Shown: piece after piece, positions 32,171-44,620 of the stretch
Layout: the number at the start of each line of letters is the position of its first letter
Numbering within the stretch: position 1 is the stretch's first letter
DNA from: Atrina japonica
Lineage: Eukaryota; Mollusca; Bivalvia; Pterioida; Pinnidae
Assembly (NCBI GenBank): GCA_030159075.1
Contig: BROG01000351.1
Location: forward strand, 235,001-299,000
Reading direction: 5' to 3'
DNA: 64,000 nucleotides
The notes under the pieces: generated by a model
Seen by the model: only the letters and a program-made list of their open reading frames with translations
Databases searched by the model: none
What the model was told of the DNA's origin: nothing
Position numbers and translations under genes: made by a program

Positions 32171-32419
32171 ATTCAACACTTAGAAATATGTGCAGTATAC
32201 ACATAACACATTCACCTAAAATTCAGATAAAAAAAATGTTATATTTTTACTTCTTTTATTTTTCCTCAAAGCAGTGAGGAATATTTTAGTTTTAAGTCTC
32301 AACTTGATGCAACAAATATCAAATTTATAGATATTAGTCTCTCTCTATCGATCGATGGAGTTGCATTTTTTCCAGTGTGTTTCAAATATGCAATTTTAAG
32401 CAAAAAATGTCGCCATTTA

Positions 32420-32800
32420 TGAAAATAAAATCTCATCCTTTCGGGGTGAATTAACGAAAGGTAACCAATTAAGAAAGACTAAATCTTGTCTTTTAAGGGC
32501 TGAAACAAAGAAAGGTCGACAATTAAGAGAAATAAAATCTCTACCTTTAAAGGACAAACACTGAAGTCTCGACATTTTTTTGAGAAATGATGAGATTTTA
32601 GAATCACTAATTAGCGACCAACAATGTCGCAACATCCTTTCATGAAATAATTCTTGTTGTTTCGTCCTTTTTGGGATGAAACAATGAAAGGTTGCCATTT
32701 AAGAAGTACATCTTGTCCTTTTGGGGTGAAACAACAATTAAAAGGTGGACAATTAAGAAACACTAAATGTTGTCATTTCGGGTAGAAATGTTGAAACAAC
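32420..32800. repeat. degenerate ~65 bp tandem repeat
   Basis: About six imperfect units carry TCTTGTCCTTTTGGGGTGAA, ACAACGAAAGGT and CAATTAAGAAA words. Strongly diverged. Confidence 0.65.
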
Positions 32801-33079
32801 GAAATGGCACAAATCAGCCAACATTGGTATTAACTGTACCAAAAAAAAATTGTTTTGATTTTTCATCTACTTCAACTTGATGTACAATAATAAATAAGAG
32901 CTATACAGGCAAAAAAAAAATCTTATATTTCTACATATTTGGTGAAAATAAAGTCAGGTCCAGTGTGGTATCCATTCAAATAGTTTTAAAGCCATAAAGT
33001 TGAATTAATTGACAAACTGGGTTTCTCAATAAATTTTCACAAAATATATATATGAATTTAAGAATTTTTAAGCCAGTGC

Positions 33080-33165
33080 ATTGTGAACTTATCAGCAACC
33101 TAACGCCATCATTAACTGTCAACTTATCAGCAACCTAACACCATTATTCACTGTCTACTGAGCCA
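33080..33165. repeat. 35 bp tandem duplication
   Basis: TTATCAGCAACCTAACGCCA and its neighbour CATTAACTGTC occur twice in succession with a few differences. Confidence 0.6.
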
Positions 33166-33872
33166 AGACTCTAATGAAAACTTAAAATTGATCTGCACAT
33201 AGTCCAAAAATGTAAAAAAATAAAAATTATATGTGTGTGTGTATGTATTTATTCTATTTGAAATTGAATAATTATTTCACTAGGAGACAAAAATAGATAA
33301 CAAATACTTACATAATGCACCTCAATTATATGGTCATAAATTGAAAGGTGTTCACTCCTTTACTGGCTTTAGAGCCACAGGCACAATGAGTTGTTTAACA
33401 ATGGAAATAGTTTCTTGAATAAAGCTTTGGAGTAACCTGATTGGCTAGGAGAATTTCCCAGTTTTCCCTAAACTTCAACTATGTTCTATGTGTATTTAAA
33501 AAAAAAAAATATATCCAGGTCATGATTTTCAATAATATAAAGTTTGAAAGTGTCAATAATACCATTATAGATTAAAATAAAACAATGTTAGAATTATCTC
33601 CCCTGATCCATTATCACTCAGGAGTAATGAAAACAATGAACATGATTATGCAATCACTGTTTCACTTTGTCTCTAACAATATTTCTCTACATCTTGCTGG
33701 AACTTAATATAAAAATCATATTACATGTAAATATATATGTAAGTAAATTTACCATATGTATACTACTATAACATAAAGGTCCAATATAACAATACATTTC
33801 TTAGAATGCACTAACTGACCATATGGAAAAAGAACACTAAGATGCACTTAAAGCGTTTTATATATACATATA

Positions 33873-34257
33873 CAGGGGCTGAAAATTTTTTTCCAGTTGT
33901 TTGGGTCCAGGACTTTTTTGTTAAATTTTGCATGGGTCCGGTCCTCTAACATATGGGTACAATAACAATAAATCTAAGTCAGAGTTTTAATATAATCAAT
34001 CAATACAAATAACAATTACATGTATCAAAGGTGGGAACACAAAATTATATAAACCAAAAACTGCCACAAAATAATATGAAAAATGACAATTTAACTTTAC
34101 AAAGGAAACAAATAAAGTTTAGAAATAAAGAAAATGACAGAATAGTCATTCATGGATTCACACTTGTTAGGTCCTCGGACCTACACAGCAAGAAAATGAG
34201 TCTGAAAGTAAAATATGTAGGTCGCCGACCTCGGACTTGAGGAATTTTCAGCCCCTG
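33873..34257. mobile_element. hAT-like MITE, 385 bp
   Basis: It begins CAGGGGCTGAAAATT and ends AATTTTCAGCCCCTG, a perfect 15 bp inverted pair. CAGGGG ends are usual for hAT elements. The flanks TACATATA and AATATATA are a poor 8 bp target duplication (6 of 8), blurred by TA-rich surroundings. The interior is non-coding. Confidence 0.75.
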
Positions 34258-34266
34258 AATATATAT

Positions 34267-34269
34267 ACA

Positions 34270-34327
<58 letters not shown>
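34267..34327. repeat. (TA)n microsatellite
   Basis: A TA tract of about 60 bp directly beside the MITE. Confidence 0.95.
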
Positions 34328-34332
<5 letters not shown>

Positions 34333-35300
34333 AGGGGGCATGTGCCCCCTTGAAACTGTTGGGGCCACAAGTATGTTTGTGCCCCCTACTTTTTGATGTA
34401 ATTTCTTTTTAGTTTTATCACACAGCCCCAATTTTTTTAAATACTTGATTTTTTCAAAACAGTAGTTATAATTCTTGAATAACTGATTTTCTGGAATCCG
34501 TACGTACTATTACCAAAGTTTTCGCACCTCACTTTGCTCAGCCAAAACAATTACATTATATTTACTCCTCCTTCCCTGTTGCCCATCATTTGCATTATAT
34601 CAAAATGTAAGTTATATCTTACCAGTTACTGATTTACACATTACATGTATGTAGGCACTGGTACAGGGTGAGCCAGGGATGCCCGCTCCCCACACTTTCT
34701 CACAAACCAATTTTTATACATTATCAATACGCTTGGAATCCAGAAAAAAGGCTTCCCAGAACTTTTAAAAATCAAAATTTTCTGGATTCCCTCATCATGC
34801 TCTGCATGCCTTTGTGTAATCTGATACTCAATTTATTTTTGATAAATGATACGCATGTCACTTTATTGCAATATTTGGCCGGAATAAAAACTAGTTGCAA
34901 TGTGATAATTAACTCTCTGGGCTATAATAATTGAACATTTCTGGGAAGCATACCCTGAACCACAAGGAAATGGCGATTTTTGTGTCTGAAAGCTAGAGGA
35001 TGCCTCATCGGGCTTCCAAATTAATCCATCAACAATATTTTTAACAATAAAGAGGTCATAATTCAGTGTCTGTAGGATATAAGGCCAAAATTCTGTTCTG
35101 ATTTTTTGCTGATCCTACTTTTTTTGAGAAACATAGTCAAAGCTGTTTATTAGCAGATTGCTATGCATATTTTCGCATCCGGATGCAGAAAAAAGGGGAT
35201 TCAAAATTTTTTAAAATTGTCTGAAAGATGCATAAAACCCTACCCGTAATGAAATATTGCCTTACAATTAATCCAAAACTCAGCAATATGTGCAGTGATG
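34328..35300 (+). mobile_element. dispersed repeat family B, copy 2 (fragmented)
   Basis: It contains GGGGGCATGTGCCCCCTTGA with TTTTTGATGTAATTT, and from 34,960 ATGGCGATTTTTGTGTCTGA, AGCTAGAGGATGCCTCATCG and TCCATCAACAATATTTTTAA, in the same order as copy 1. Confidence 0.6.
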
Positions 35301-35634
35301 AGGGAGAGAGTGCTGCCTAAAGTTGATAAAATAGGTGTAAAACCTTTCATTTTTCTTTAAAAAGTCGAAAAAAATTAAAGACAAATATCTAAATATTTTC
35401 ATGCCTCGCTCCACTCGGCAACTTTAATTAAGATTAATACCACTTCAACTTGAAATCATCGCTCTACTATTGATGAGGTATGCATTACATAAACAGTTCT
35501 AATTTTAAGTTTGAATTCTAATTTTAAAGTATAAACAAGTTTAATTAATGTCACCAGCCTCAAACCTTACCTCTTAATCCATACTCAATATTTTGAACAA
35601 TGGTGCCCCCACGTTTCTGAACCCAGTTATGCCA

Positions 35635-35636
<2 letters not shown>

Positions 35637-35716
<80 letters not shown>

Positions 35717-35717
35717 A
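35637..35717. repeat. (TA)n(CA)n microsatellite
   Basis: About 65 bp of TA followed by six CA units. Confidence 0.95.
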
Positions 35718-36403
35718 GATGTTACAGGGCTTTTTTCCCTCCAAATTTGAAGCTGATATTTGACTATACACATGTATTTCCAATTGCAAATCATCTATTT
35801 TCGCAATTTTTGGCTAAAAAATCCAAATCATGAACATCTTAACATCTTTTTAGTATTTCTCATTTTTATGCTGATATTTTCAATCGTTGTTTTTCTTTTA
35901 AACTGAAAGATAAATAAAAAAATATCACCAAGTGTAGAAAGGTTTCCAACGATAGCACAATGTAATTCCCCACTGACTGGTCACCCCAATCTCTGTTGAC
36001 TAGCCTTAACAATATTCTGTTAGTGTTACTGATATTAAAATGTGTTTAAGTTTTCTTTTTAACATAGGACTAAAATATTTTCAAGATGAATAGACTTTGA
36101 TGACCATGTTGATAAATTTTCTTTTATTCATATACATGTATTACATTTTTTTTTCAAATGGCTTCAAAATAAAAAAAAAAGCAGAGTTTTTGAAATTCAC
36201 CGGTCTTAACAGAAAAATCGGTGAATTTTACAAAAGTCCGGTGAAATCTATCTGATAGCTGGTCCAAATAACCAGTAATTTTCCACTTCATTTCAATTGT
36301 GTATAGATACAGACCAGTAAAAAAAATTTCTTTGACCAGTGAAATTCCTTTATTCACTGGTCTGGTTGACCAGTAATTTTTTGTTTATTTCAAAATGTCT
36401 GCA

Positions 36404-36645
36404 AAAGTCCTTTTCACAATAACTTTGGTCCTAGTAATTTTACCTGCACACAAACGCTTCCAGATGGCATCAAGACATTTCATGCCCAAAATATTTCATA
36501 CCCTAGACAAATCCTACCCATTAAAAGACAAATTGAAATCCTGTGTACAATTTGTTTTTCATTGGGTACGATTTATTTTGATGCCATCTAGAAATGTTTG
36601 TGTGCAGATGAAAACTAGGACCGCAGTTATCATGAAAAGGTCATT
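36404..36645. mobile_element. foldback MITE with ~68 bp inverted ends
   Basis: The left arm (AAGTCCTTTTCACAATAACT...CACACAAACGCTTCCAGATG...GCATCAA) and the right arm (TTGATGCCATCTAGAAATGT...GTGTGCAGATG...ATGAAAAGGTC) are inverted copies separated by about 100 bp. It lies 80 bp upstream of the B-box protein exon, inside its 5' intron or leader. The ORF spanning it is a palindrome artefact. Confidence 0.75.
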
Positions 36646-36724
36646 TTATCCTGTACCAGTAAATTTATTATAAAGTGAACCTTTGCAATTTTCTGTGACT
36701 AAATGATGTTATTTTTCTTTACAG

Positions 36725-38242
36725 ATGTCATCTTGTTTAAGTACTAGTGACTCGGTCATGTTGACAAGCTCCACCAGATGTCAGACACACATGCACCAAG
36801 AAGTATCATTTTATTGTGTGGAATGTGAAAATGTCGTCTGTTCAGACTGTGTAGTGGAGGATCATGTTGGTCACAAGTTTACCAGGATACCCCCTGCTGC
36901 CACAGCCATACGGAACAAAATACTGGCAACATTGTTGGACATTAGGACAAGTAAGATACCATTTATACGAAAATCAGTTAAAACACACATGGCAGATCGC
37001 CAGAAATTTGTCAGTGAATATACAAAAATGCGAGAGAAGGCATTGTCAAGATTTGCCAAATTAAAGTCCGTTGTTGAAGAACTGCAAGACGATTTTGCAT
37101 GTACTTTTGATCAGCTATTTTCTGTGGAGGTATCTGAATTGGATGATTCCAAACAAACATACGAAACAGTATTAAGTGTTCTGACAGAACATGTTCAGCA
37201 GTATGACTTATATGTGGAGAAAGCTTGTGATATATCAATAATTAGAGAGAAAACACACCTGGAAAATAATGTACTTCTTCTAAAGTCCACCCCAGTAGAT
37301 CAAACAGACATCTGTACAGATAACTTTCCGAAACTTCTTGACAGAGACAAGATTACAGCAGTCAATGTCAAACATATCTTGGGAATTACAGGAGGCTTTG
37401 ACTGGGAGAATTCCATGTGTTTGCGAGAACCAATGGTGATCAGTAACTTCGGATTTTCTAAAACTGGTGTAACAAGTATTGCGATCATGAAGAAAAGGAG
37501 AGCTTTATACTGTTGTGCAGAAACGTGTCAGTACGTCCGCCATATTGAATTAAGTGACACAAGTGTGAGTGTTCGGCATCTGCACAGCTTCAAAAAGAAA
37601 GTTGTGGGTATGACTGCAGACTTATCCGGCAATGCTTATTTTGTACTGGAGGACAGTTTCAAAATACAAGTTTTGAAGAATGGAAGAAAGTCTGTGTCAA
37701 AATTTTGCAATCTGAAACCACTGATACCAACAGGAATAGCTGTTGACGCATGTAATTTGTTGCTGGTTACAGCTTCAGAGAGGAAATCTGATGATTCTGT
37801 ATCTGAAGCCGTATTGCTCAAGCTGTCTGTTAGAGGCAAAACTCTGCAGGTAATCAACCTGTCCTCTATGGGTGCCCCATCAGACTTCATTCCATCTCAT
37901 ATCGCTACTAATTTCAGAAGTGACATATTTCTTATGGATAAAAACAAATCAAACATTATTCTAGCATTTGATTCTTTGCTACATCTGAGTAAATCTCTTG
38001 ACGGTAAGCTTGAGGACGATGACTTCCTTGCTACCTCTATTTGTTGCGACAAAGAGGGTCGTTTACTAGTCTCTGATATGAAGAATGGCCAGATAATGAG
38101 ATACAATGACAGTTGGGAGAATTCTCGTTTTCCAATTGCCAAAATCAATCAACCAACCTATCTTACTTCTGATGACAAAGGTAGAGTTTGGATTGGAACA
38201 ATTGACAGTCAGATTGCACTGGTCAGTCTGCCAGAGTAAACC
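36725..38242 (+). CDS. B-box / coiled-coil / beta-propeller (TRIM-like) protein, 504 aa
   Basis: The exon starts immediately after a 3' splice site (CTTTACAG, ending 36,724); its first codon is an ATG, but an upstream coding exon cannot be excluded. Residues 19-50 form a B-box type 2 zinc finger: C19-x2-H22, C31-x2-C34, C39-x2-C42, H47-x2-H50. Residues about 60-190 are helical and charged, as in the coiled coil of TRIM proteins. From about 230 there are repeated blade-like segments (GLTADLSGNAYFVL-type, TGIAVDACNLLLVT, TSICCDKEGRLLVSD, TYLTSDDKGRVWIGT) typical of NHL-like propellers. There is no RING finger, so intrinsic E3 ligase activity is not expected. Bivalves have very many genes of this B-box/propeller type, thought to act in signalling or immunity. 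No specific orthologue can be named. Confidence 0.85.
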
Positions 38243-38389
38243 AGACAAAAAAACCATTTGAAATTTTTAAAAAAATCAAAATACGTTTTAACCAATCTTT
38301 CGGTTTTTCTATCTCATATTACTTGATATACATGTAGTTTTCAATGACTGAGATAGTTCATGCAAAGAACCCAAGATTTATCTTTGATT

Positions 38390-38590
38390 TACTATGTTCC
38401 ACCAAATATTAAGCACCCAGGGCACTACTTACGAAAAAAAGGGAAAAGGGGTGGTGCTTGTTGAGACCAATTAATAGTCAAATTAACAAATTTTTTTATA
38501 AGGCTATAAGTAGAAAAAATACTTGATTGTGTGTGAAAAAAGGAGAGTAGGGACATAGGCGCTTATTGGGTCAAATACGATAGGTCCTAA
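38390..38590. mobile_element. MITE family C, copy 1
   Basis: The left end (CCACCAAATATTAAGCACCC) and right end (GGCGCTTATTGGGTCAAATA) are inverted and match the ends of the longer copy at 40,862. The right end runs straight into a 51 bp tandem array. Confidence 0.6.
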
Positions 38591-38818
38591 GTACAGTATG
38601 TAATGTATTACAAGTATTGGGTCAAATACGGTAGGTCCTAAGTACAGTATGTAATGTATTACAAGTATTGGGTCAAATACGGTAGGTCCTAAGTACAGTA
38701 TGTAATGTATTACAAGTATTGGGTCAAATACGGTAGGTCCTAAGTACAGTATGTAATGTATTACAAGTATTGGGTCAAATACGGTAGGTCCTAGGTACAG
38801 TATTTAATGCATTACAAG
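38562..38818. repeat. 51 bp minisatellite, 5 units
   Basis: TATTGGGTCAAATACGGTAG and GTCCTAAGTACAGTATGTAA-TGTATTAC repeat with an exact 51 bp period (38,616, 38,667, 38,718, 38,769). Units are almost identical. Each unit begins with the terminal sequence of MITE family C. Confidence 0.93.
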
Positions 38819-39199
38819 TGAACATGATTTTCTTTGCATTATCATAACAAAGTCTGAATTCAGTTTTATAATTTTTCAGTCAAGACTTTGTCAAATATGA
38901 CACTTGACGATTGGAGGGATATCTGTTTGATTTCCATCAAATACTTGTAACTAATTTTGTTCCTCAGACTTTAACTCATCAACCCCTAAAAAACAATGAA
39001 CTCTTCTGTTACTCAATGATTTAGGCCAGTCCAAATGTGTCTTTAGGGGTGAATGAGTTAAACAAAGGTATGTTACTCATTACGCCACTTGTAAAAATTG
39101 TTTTGTTTGATGTCCATGCCTTTCAGGTGTGGGTAGGTACATATAGCCTTGTAGGTAGTGAAATTGTTTTTTTTTTTTTAAGAAAAGTATAACAGACAT

Positions 39200-39780
39200 T
39201 TAGCAAGAAAGGTATGCTATAGATTGCCAATGTCCATCATCTGTCCTTTGTCAGTTAACTTTTCCATTTAAACATTTCTCAAAAACCACTGAACAGAATT
39301 CAGCCAAATTTGGCAGGGAGCCTCCAGGTAAACAAGTAAATAAAGATCAGTTGTTGGGACTTGGCCAAAAAAATTTAAATTCTGAATTTTGTTTCCCACT
39401 CTAACTTTAGATATCCAAATTTAATGAAATGCATACATAATGCTTAGAATCACAAGCAGACAGAGTTTGATATTTGGGCAGTAAGGCAATTACCGTTTTA
39501 GAGTTATGTCCCTTTATAACATGGAAAATTGCAAATTTTTTGTTCCACACTTTAAATTTAGTTTGCCCCATTCAAATTTTAAATTTTAAAATGAATCTTG
39601 TACACAATGCTTTTAACGTTTTTTGCTTCACCAATACATGTACTTCTAAAGGGATTTTAACAAAAGTTTATGGGAAGCAACTACTTCAGGTTGGCCATAT
39701 CAGCTTAGGGGTGGAACATTTACATTTGTACAAGGGTGGGGCAAAACAGTCTTCAGAGGGATACCCCAATTGAAGATCTT
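39200..39780. other. repeat-like stretch, no gene
   Basis: It contains CATTTCTCAAAAACCACTGA and TTCAGCCAAATTTGGCAGG, a wording common in dispersed mollusc repeats, but no second copy in this window. No gene is seen. Confidence 0.35.
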
Positions 39781-40104
39781 CTCTAGAGCTACTAAATGAA
39801 ATGAAAAAAATAATTGCATTTGAGTTATCTACATGGATGCATGATTCAAGTTTGTATTTTTCTTTTTGTACACATAATTCTAATAAAAAAAATTAACTGT
39901 TGATGTTTTTTTTTAGATTGTCATGTTCATTCATTTTTATATGATTTCTTTGATTTTCTTCACTTTTATTTACAATTATGCATTCATTTTCTCTGTTTAT
40001 CAGTAATTATTGTAAGACAGTCTTGCGGAATCCATTTTTTTATTATTCTTTTAAACTGCTAAAAGAAAGGGAGTAATTTTTCACATTAACAGCTTGTTCT
40101 TTGA

Positions 40105-40630
40105 AAGCTGGTGAAATAGCAAGGTGTATCATCATGTATATAGGTACTGTTCAGCTTTAACTTATTTAGCTGGTGAAATAACAAGGCGTATCATCATGTA
40201 TACAGGTACTGTTCAGCTTTAACATATTTAGCTGATGAAATAATGAGGTTTATCGTCATGTATACAGGTACTGTTCAGCTTTAACTTATTTAGCTGGCAA
40301 AATAACAAGGTGTATCGTCATGTATACAGGTACTGTTCAGCTTTAACTTATTTAGCTGGCGAAATAACAAGGTATATCATCATGTATACAGGTACTGTTC
40401 AGCTTTAACTTATTTAGCTGGTGAAATAACAAGGTGTATCATCATGTATATAGGTACTGTTCAGCATTAACATATTTAGCTGGTAAAATAGCAAGGTGTA
40501 TCATCGCGTATTCAGGTACTGTTCAGCTTTAACTTATTTAGCTGGTGAAATAGCAAGGTGTATCATCATGTATTCAGGTACTTTCAGCTTTAACTTATTT
40601 AGCTGGTGAAATAACAAGGTGTATCGTAAT
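40105..40630. repeat. 62 bp minisatellite, ~8 units
   Basis: TACTGTTCAGCTTTAACTTA and TTTAGCTGGTGAAATAACAA-GGTGTATCATCATGTATAC repeat every 62 bp (anchors 40,149, 40,211, 40,273, 40,335, 40,397 and on). Units vary by a few bases. Confidence 0.93.
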
Positions 40631-40861
40631 CAAGCTGATAAATTGAACAGGTAAATTAAACAGAACTTCATTGTTGAAATAAAAATGTTCAACATCCACA
40701 TTATACATCATATATATCAACGTGGGATTTTCACTTAACAAACAACTTGATCTGCCTTCAATTTCAAGTTTTTATTTTCAGTTTTATCTTTCATCATAAA
40801 TTTCTTTAACTTTACTGTAAAATAACAATAATGAATGCAAGTGTTAACCCATAGTAAATCA

Positions 40862-41193
40862 TTACTGTATTTGACCCATTAAGCATCCAAGGTGCTACAA
40901 AAATCAGGAAAAAAGGGTGGACGCTTAATGGGACCAGCCAATAGTCAAACTGACATAAAATAGTTAATTTTTATACGGCACAGTGGTAAAGTTGTTGTAA
41001 TTACCAAGTACACCTATCAATATGATTCTGTTGCTTGGCGGCTACAGATAAACTGTTAATTACGGTTTTCCAGGTCCACATCTTCTTGTCAATTAGCTAG
41101 AAAAGATTCTCGATCATATGTAAAAAAAAAAATAATAAAAAGGGGGGGGTGCGTTTATAGGCACATGGGCGCATAGTGGTTCAAATACAGTAA
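40862..41193. mobile_element. MITE family C, copy 2
   Basis: The ends TTACTGTATTTGACCCATTA and TAGTGGTTCAAATACAGTAA are inverted over about 27 bp and define a 332 bp non-coding element. Confidence 0.75.
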
Positions 41194-42140
41194 ATGGAGT
41201 AACTGGAAAAATTATTCCTTTCAAACTATGTAATAAAAAGAAATGATACTTTTCACCAAAATTGATAATGCAGAGTTATACCAGATTAATTTAAGTATTT
41301 ATCTATATCAAAATATATAAATACAACAATTCACATACCCGAATAATTGTTCAGTCCAAAAGTAAGTTTTCACGAAGTGTTCTTCTGTTGTCTATGTATG
41401 CTAAATTTTCCCGTAAAACAATATAAATAATATTGTACAGAAGTAAAGTAAAACCTCTTTGTACTGCCACCATGTGTTCAACCCAAATTTGGCAATAAAA
41501 AGGGTTTGGCAATAGGTTGAGTGAAATTATAGGGACAAGAGGACTTTCAAAAGTTGTTTCATAAAGTGAGGTGCAATATAAAAATAGGGGCATTATAAAC
41601 AGATTTTACTCTGTATACATTAGTTCATGAAACATGTATGTAATATTTTACAAAATCAAATTACATGCAATTCATTTAACAAATGATATTGAAATATAAT
41701 CAACAAAAATTGTGGAGAATGTTCAAGACAGATCATGATCTAGGGTAATTCATCTCGCATGATATTAATCTTCACATTCAAAGGAATAAGTTAAAAATAC
41801 AAAATTACAATGATGTTATGATGTATGTACAATGTCAAGATGCTTGTGATATCATATTTGACAAAGTTGCTTTCTCAAAAAATGCAAGATGTTTGACCTA
41901 AAGGATATCTAGCTATATTTCAAATGCTATGACAAAAGAAAAATTACAACCAGTAGAATAGAGAGATATTAAAACAAAAAAAATAAATATTAACCAAATA
42001 GAAATAGATTTTAGAGAGAAATTCAAAGGTGAGAACTGGAAAACGGTCAGATAGACAATGAAAGATAACTCTTACAAAATAACCTCATAATATCACAAGG
42101 GTTATTCCTCTTGTACATGAACAAACATTCAATGAAATAT
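41194..42140. other. gene-free AT-rich stretch
   Basis: No gene or repeat recognised; a short TA tract lies at 42,138. Confidence 0.4.
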
Positions 42141-42149
42141 ATATATATA

Positions 42150-43020
42150 TATATCTAGGGCGTAGGACAGCGGAGCACGTCTCCCCTTTTGAAACTGGGG
42201 TTGGGGCACAATTATGTTTTCCCCCACCCCCACTTTTTATGTGATTTTTTTCATCAGACAGTCACTATATTTTTAAATGCTTGATTATCCAGGTTACTGG
42301 GAGTGAAGGTAATTCATAATGACGTGCGTGTTTGGATGCATGTACACACTGGCGCGGATTTAGAGGTGGCGTCAGTGGGGCTTACGCCCCCTAAAATTGA
42401 CTTTTTTTTTTAAATTGCAAATAAAGTTTTAGTGTCTCGAAGCCAGGAAATGGCTTCTCAGAGATTTTAAAATAAAAAAAAAATTCTAGAATGAATCCAG
42501 TAAAAGGGTTCCCATATGTTTTAAAACTAAAAATAAAAATCTGGACCCCAGTTGAATTGCTCTTGTCACATTTGTGTTCGTTGAAACTCAAGGGTTTTTG
42601 TGAATAATTAGTCTGTCAATTTAATGCATTATTTTGGATAAAAACGAGTCGCAATGCGAAAATTAACTCTGGGCATTCCTGTGAAGCATGCCCTGGACCA
42701 CAGGACAAATGTAGTCATCGGGTGGCGATATTTACATGTTCTTTTATTCCGTTTTCTTTTTCATTTATTTTGTTATTTACTATTTTTATTTAATATTTTT
42801 ACCATCAAATCGTCGCATTTCAAGAAAAAATGAAAATATCAGCATAAAACAAGACATGATGAAATAAGAAAATTATAATGCGAAGCACTAGGGGAAAACG
42901 GTGGTTTTGTGTCTGGAAGCTAGAAAATATCTCATTGGACTTCCAATTACTTGGATTATACCAAAATGTATCTTGAATGCTTACCCCCGAATCCCTAGTC
43001 ATCGCCAAACTCCACTTCAA
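42150..43020 (+). mobile_element. dispersed repeat family B, copy 3
   Basis: Starts with GGGCGTAGGACAGCGGAGCA, CGTCTCCCCTTTTGAAACTG and continues with GCGGATTTAGAGGTGGCG, TTTTAGTGTCTCGAAGCC, GCTCTTGTCACATTTGTGTT and TTGTGTCTGGAAGCTAGAAA. The same order is found at 46.6-47.2 kb. Confidence 0.65.
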
Positions 43021-43779
43021 TTTAAAGCTGAAGTGTCACGAAAATTTTCAAACATTAAAAAAGTATCTTATTAGATACAAATACATATATCGAACAGTGT
43101 ATTCAAAGGAAATTAATACAAATAGCGTATAAAGTGAGTTTTGAGGCATTTTAAAATTGAGAAAGTCGAGTCGCTCGAAATCAGCAATACTTGCGTCCCT
43201 TCTTTGATGACGTCACTGACTACATGACAGAGTCATTCGCCGTGTGGATCTATATATAATATTAAACAAAACATGATTTTCTATGCTGTCATAATTTGTT
43301 TAACGCAATATATAGACGGCATCCCGTTAATTTTTCGACAGATACTCAAAGACGAAGATACATGTGTAGATAGATATCATTTGACGTGATAGGTTTAATC
43401 CATAAAATTATACCATAATGCCTGTTATGATTATGTGCCGAACATTTTAGCACTGACATGAATGATGTGAATCGACAGTATACTTCTGTTTTATATTATG
43501 TTCCAGGATGATTCCAGTGATTTTCAAATATTGCTATTCTCCCTCAATTTTCACAATACAGTCTTTTCGCTTTTTTTCTTTTTTTTTTATTTATTTCTTT
43601 TTTCTTTTTTTTTTTTTCTTTTTTTTTTCGGAAGGGCACTACTTAATTTTATACGGAGACAAAGTTATATTCTTAAATTTTCACCTGATATCCCATCAAA
43701 CACGGCTCTGCACAAGTCATATATGTATATTAATCCTAAAAATTCAAATTTGCATAGAATTCATCTTTTTATTACAAAT

Positions 43780-44085
43780 ATTATAAACATAATACCAAAG
43801 TTATATTGCTCAAGACGATATCGTTTCTGTCAATTAGACTTCATCAGTTGAGCTCCAATTTGAAAAGTATGTGTATTTTCTAAAGATAAAGTGGTATCAT
43901 ACAAGGCCAAACAATATCTCTAAAGGTATAGCCGAAATCCGTCTAAGAGTAACCACTGTCAAAGAATGACTACCTTAGTTTTAGAAAATTTTCCAATTTA
44001 AATGGTGTTAACAGTGCCAAATATTACTTTAGTATACGATGAACAGCTGGTACCGAAATACCAGGTACTAGGTTTATGTATAATA
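43780..44085 (-). mobile_element. retrozyme-like repeat, solo copy
   Basis: A single ~305 bp copy of the 10 kb hammerhead repeat, from AACATAATACCAAAG to CAGGTACTAGGTTTATGTA. Similarity to units 1 and 2 is about 95% by eye, so this family has moved recently. Confidence 0.75.
43808..43853 (-). ncRNA. type I hammerhead ribozyme (solo copy)
   Basis: The same intact elements as unit 2: GCTCAA, CTGATGA, GTC-TAATT-GAC, GAAA, CGATATCG, GTC, TTGAGC on the minus strand. Predicted cleavage is between 43,814 and 43,813. Confidence 0.85.
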
Positions 44086-44449
44086 CGTTGAAATATAACA
44101 GAAAACTGGAATCTATAAATTTCAAAATGTTTTTGTGCACCTAGGATTATATAGGTTCATCAATTTCAAGCACATGCCAATGAGTCATGTTTCAGAATCA
44201 TATCACCAAACTAATCGGACACGGAATGACAAAGCCACACAAATTTTAATTTTCAATCATGTATATACATCATGGTCCCACTTTTTGATTTAAACCTACC
44301 AGGGGTTTACCAAAAAGATGCATGTTCCCACCTCTTGGTAAAATCCCAGGTAAATAAAAAAAATGTTAAAAACTGCCGAAATAAATACATGGTATTATTT
44401 ATTTCGGCAGTTTTTAACATTTACTTCCCAATTTTTAGTGGAAATTGGT

Positions 44450-44584
44450 TATGACTAGGCGTAAGCTCTCGAGATAAAATTTTGAATAATCCTATTTCAT
44501 TGGAAGCCCGATGGGGTATTTCCAAACTTCCAGACACAAAACAACCGTTTTCTCCTAGTTTGGTTTTTTAGGGGGTATTATTGT

Positions 44585-44620
<36 letters not shown>

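Noticed and set aside
36395..36673. 92-codon ORF with a hydrophobic N-terminus
   Set aside because: It spans the two arms of a foldback MITE; the peptide is a by-product of the palindrome.
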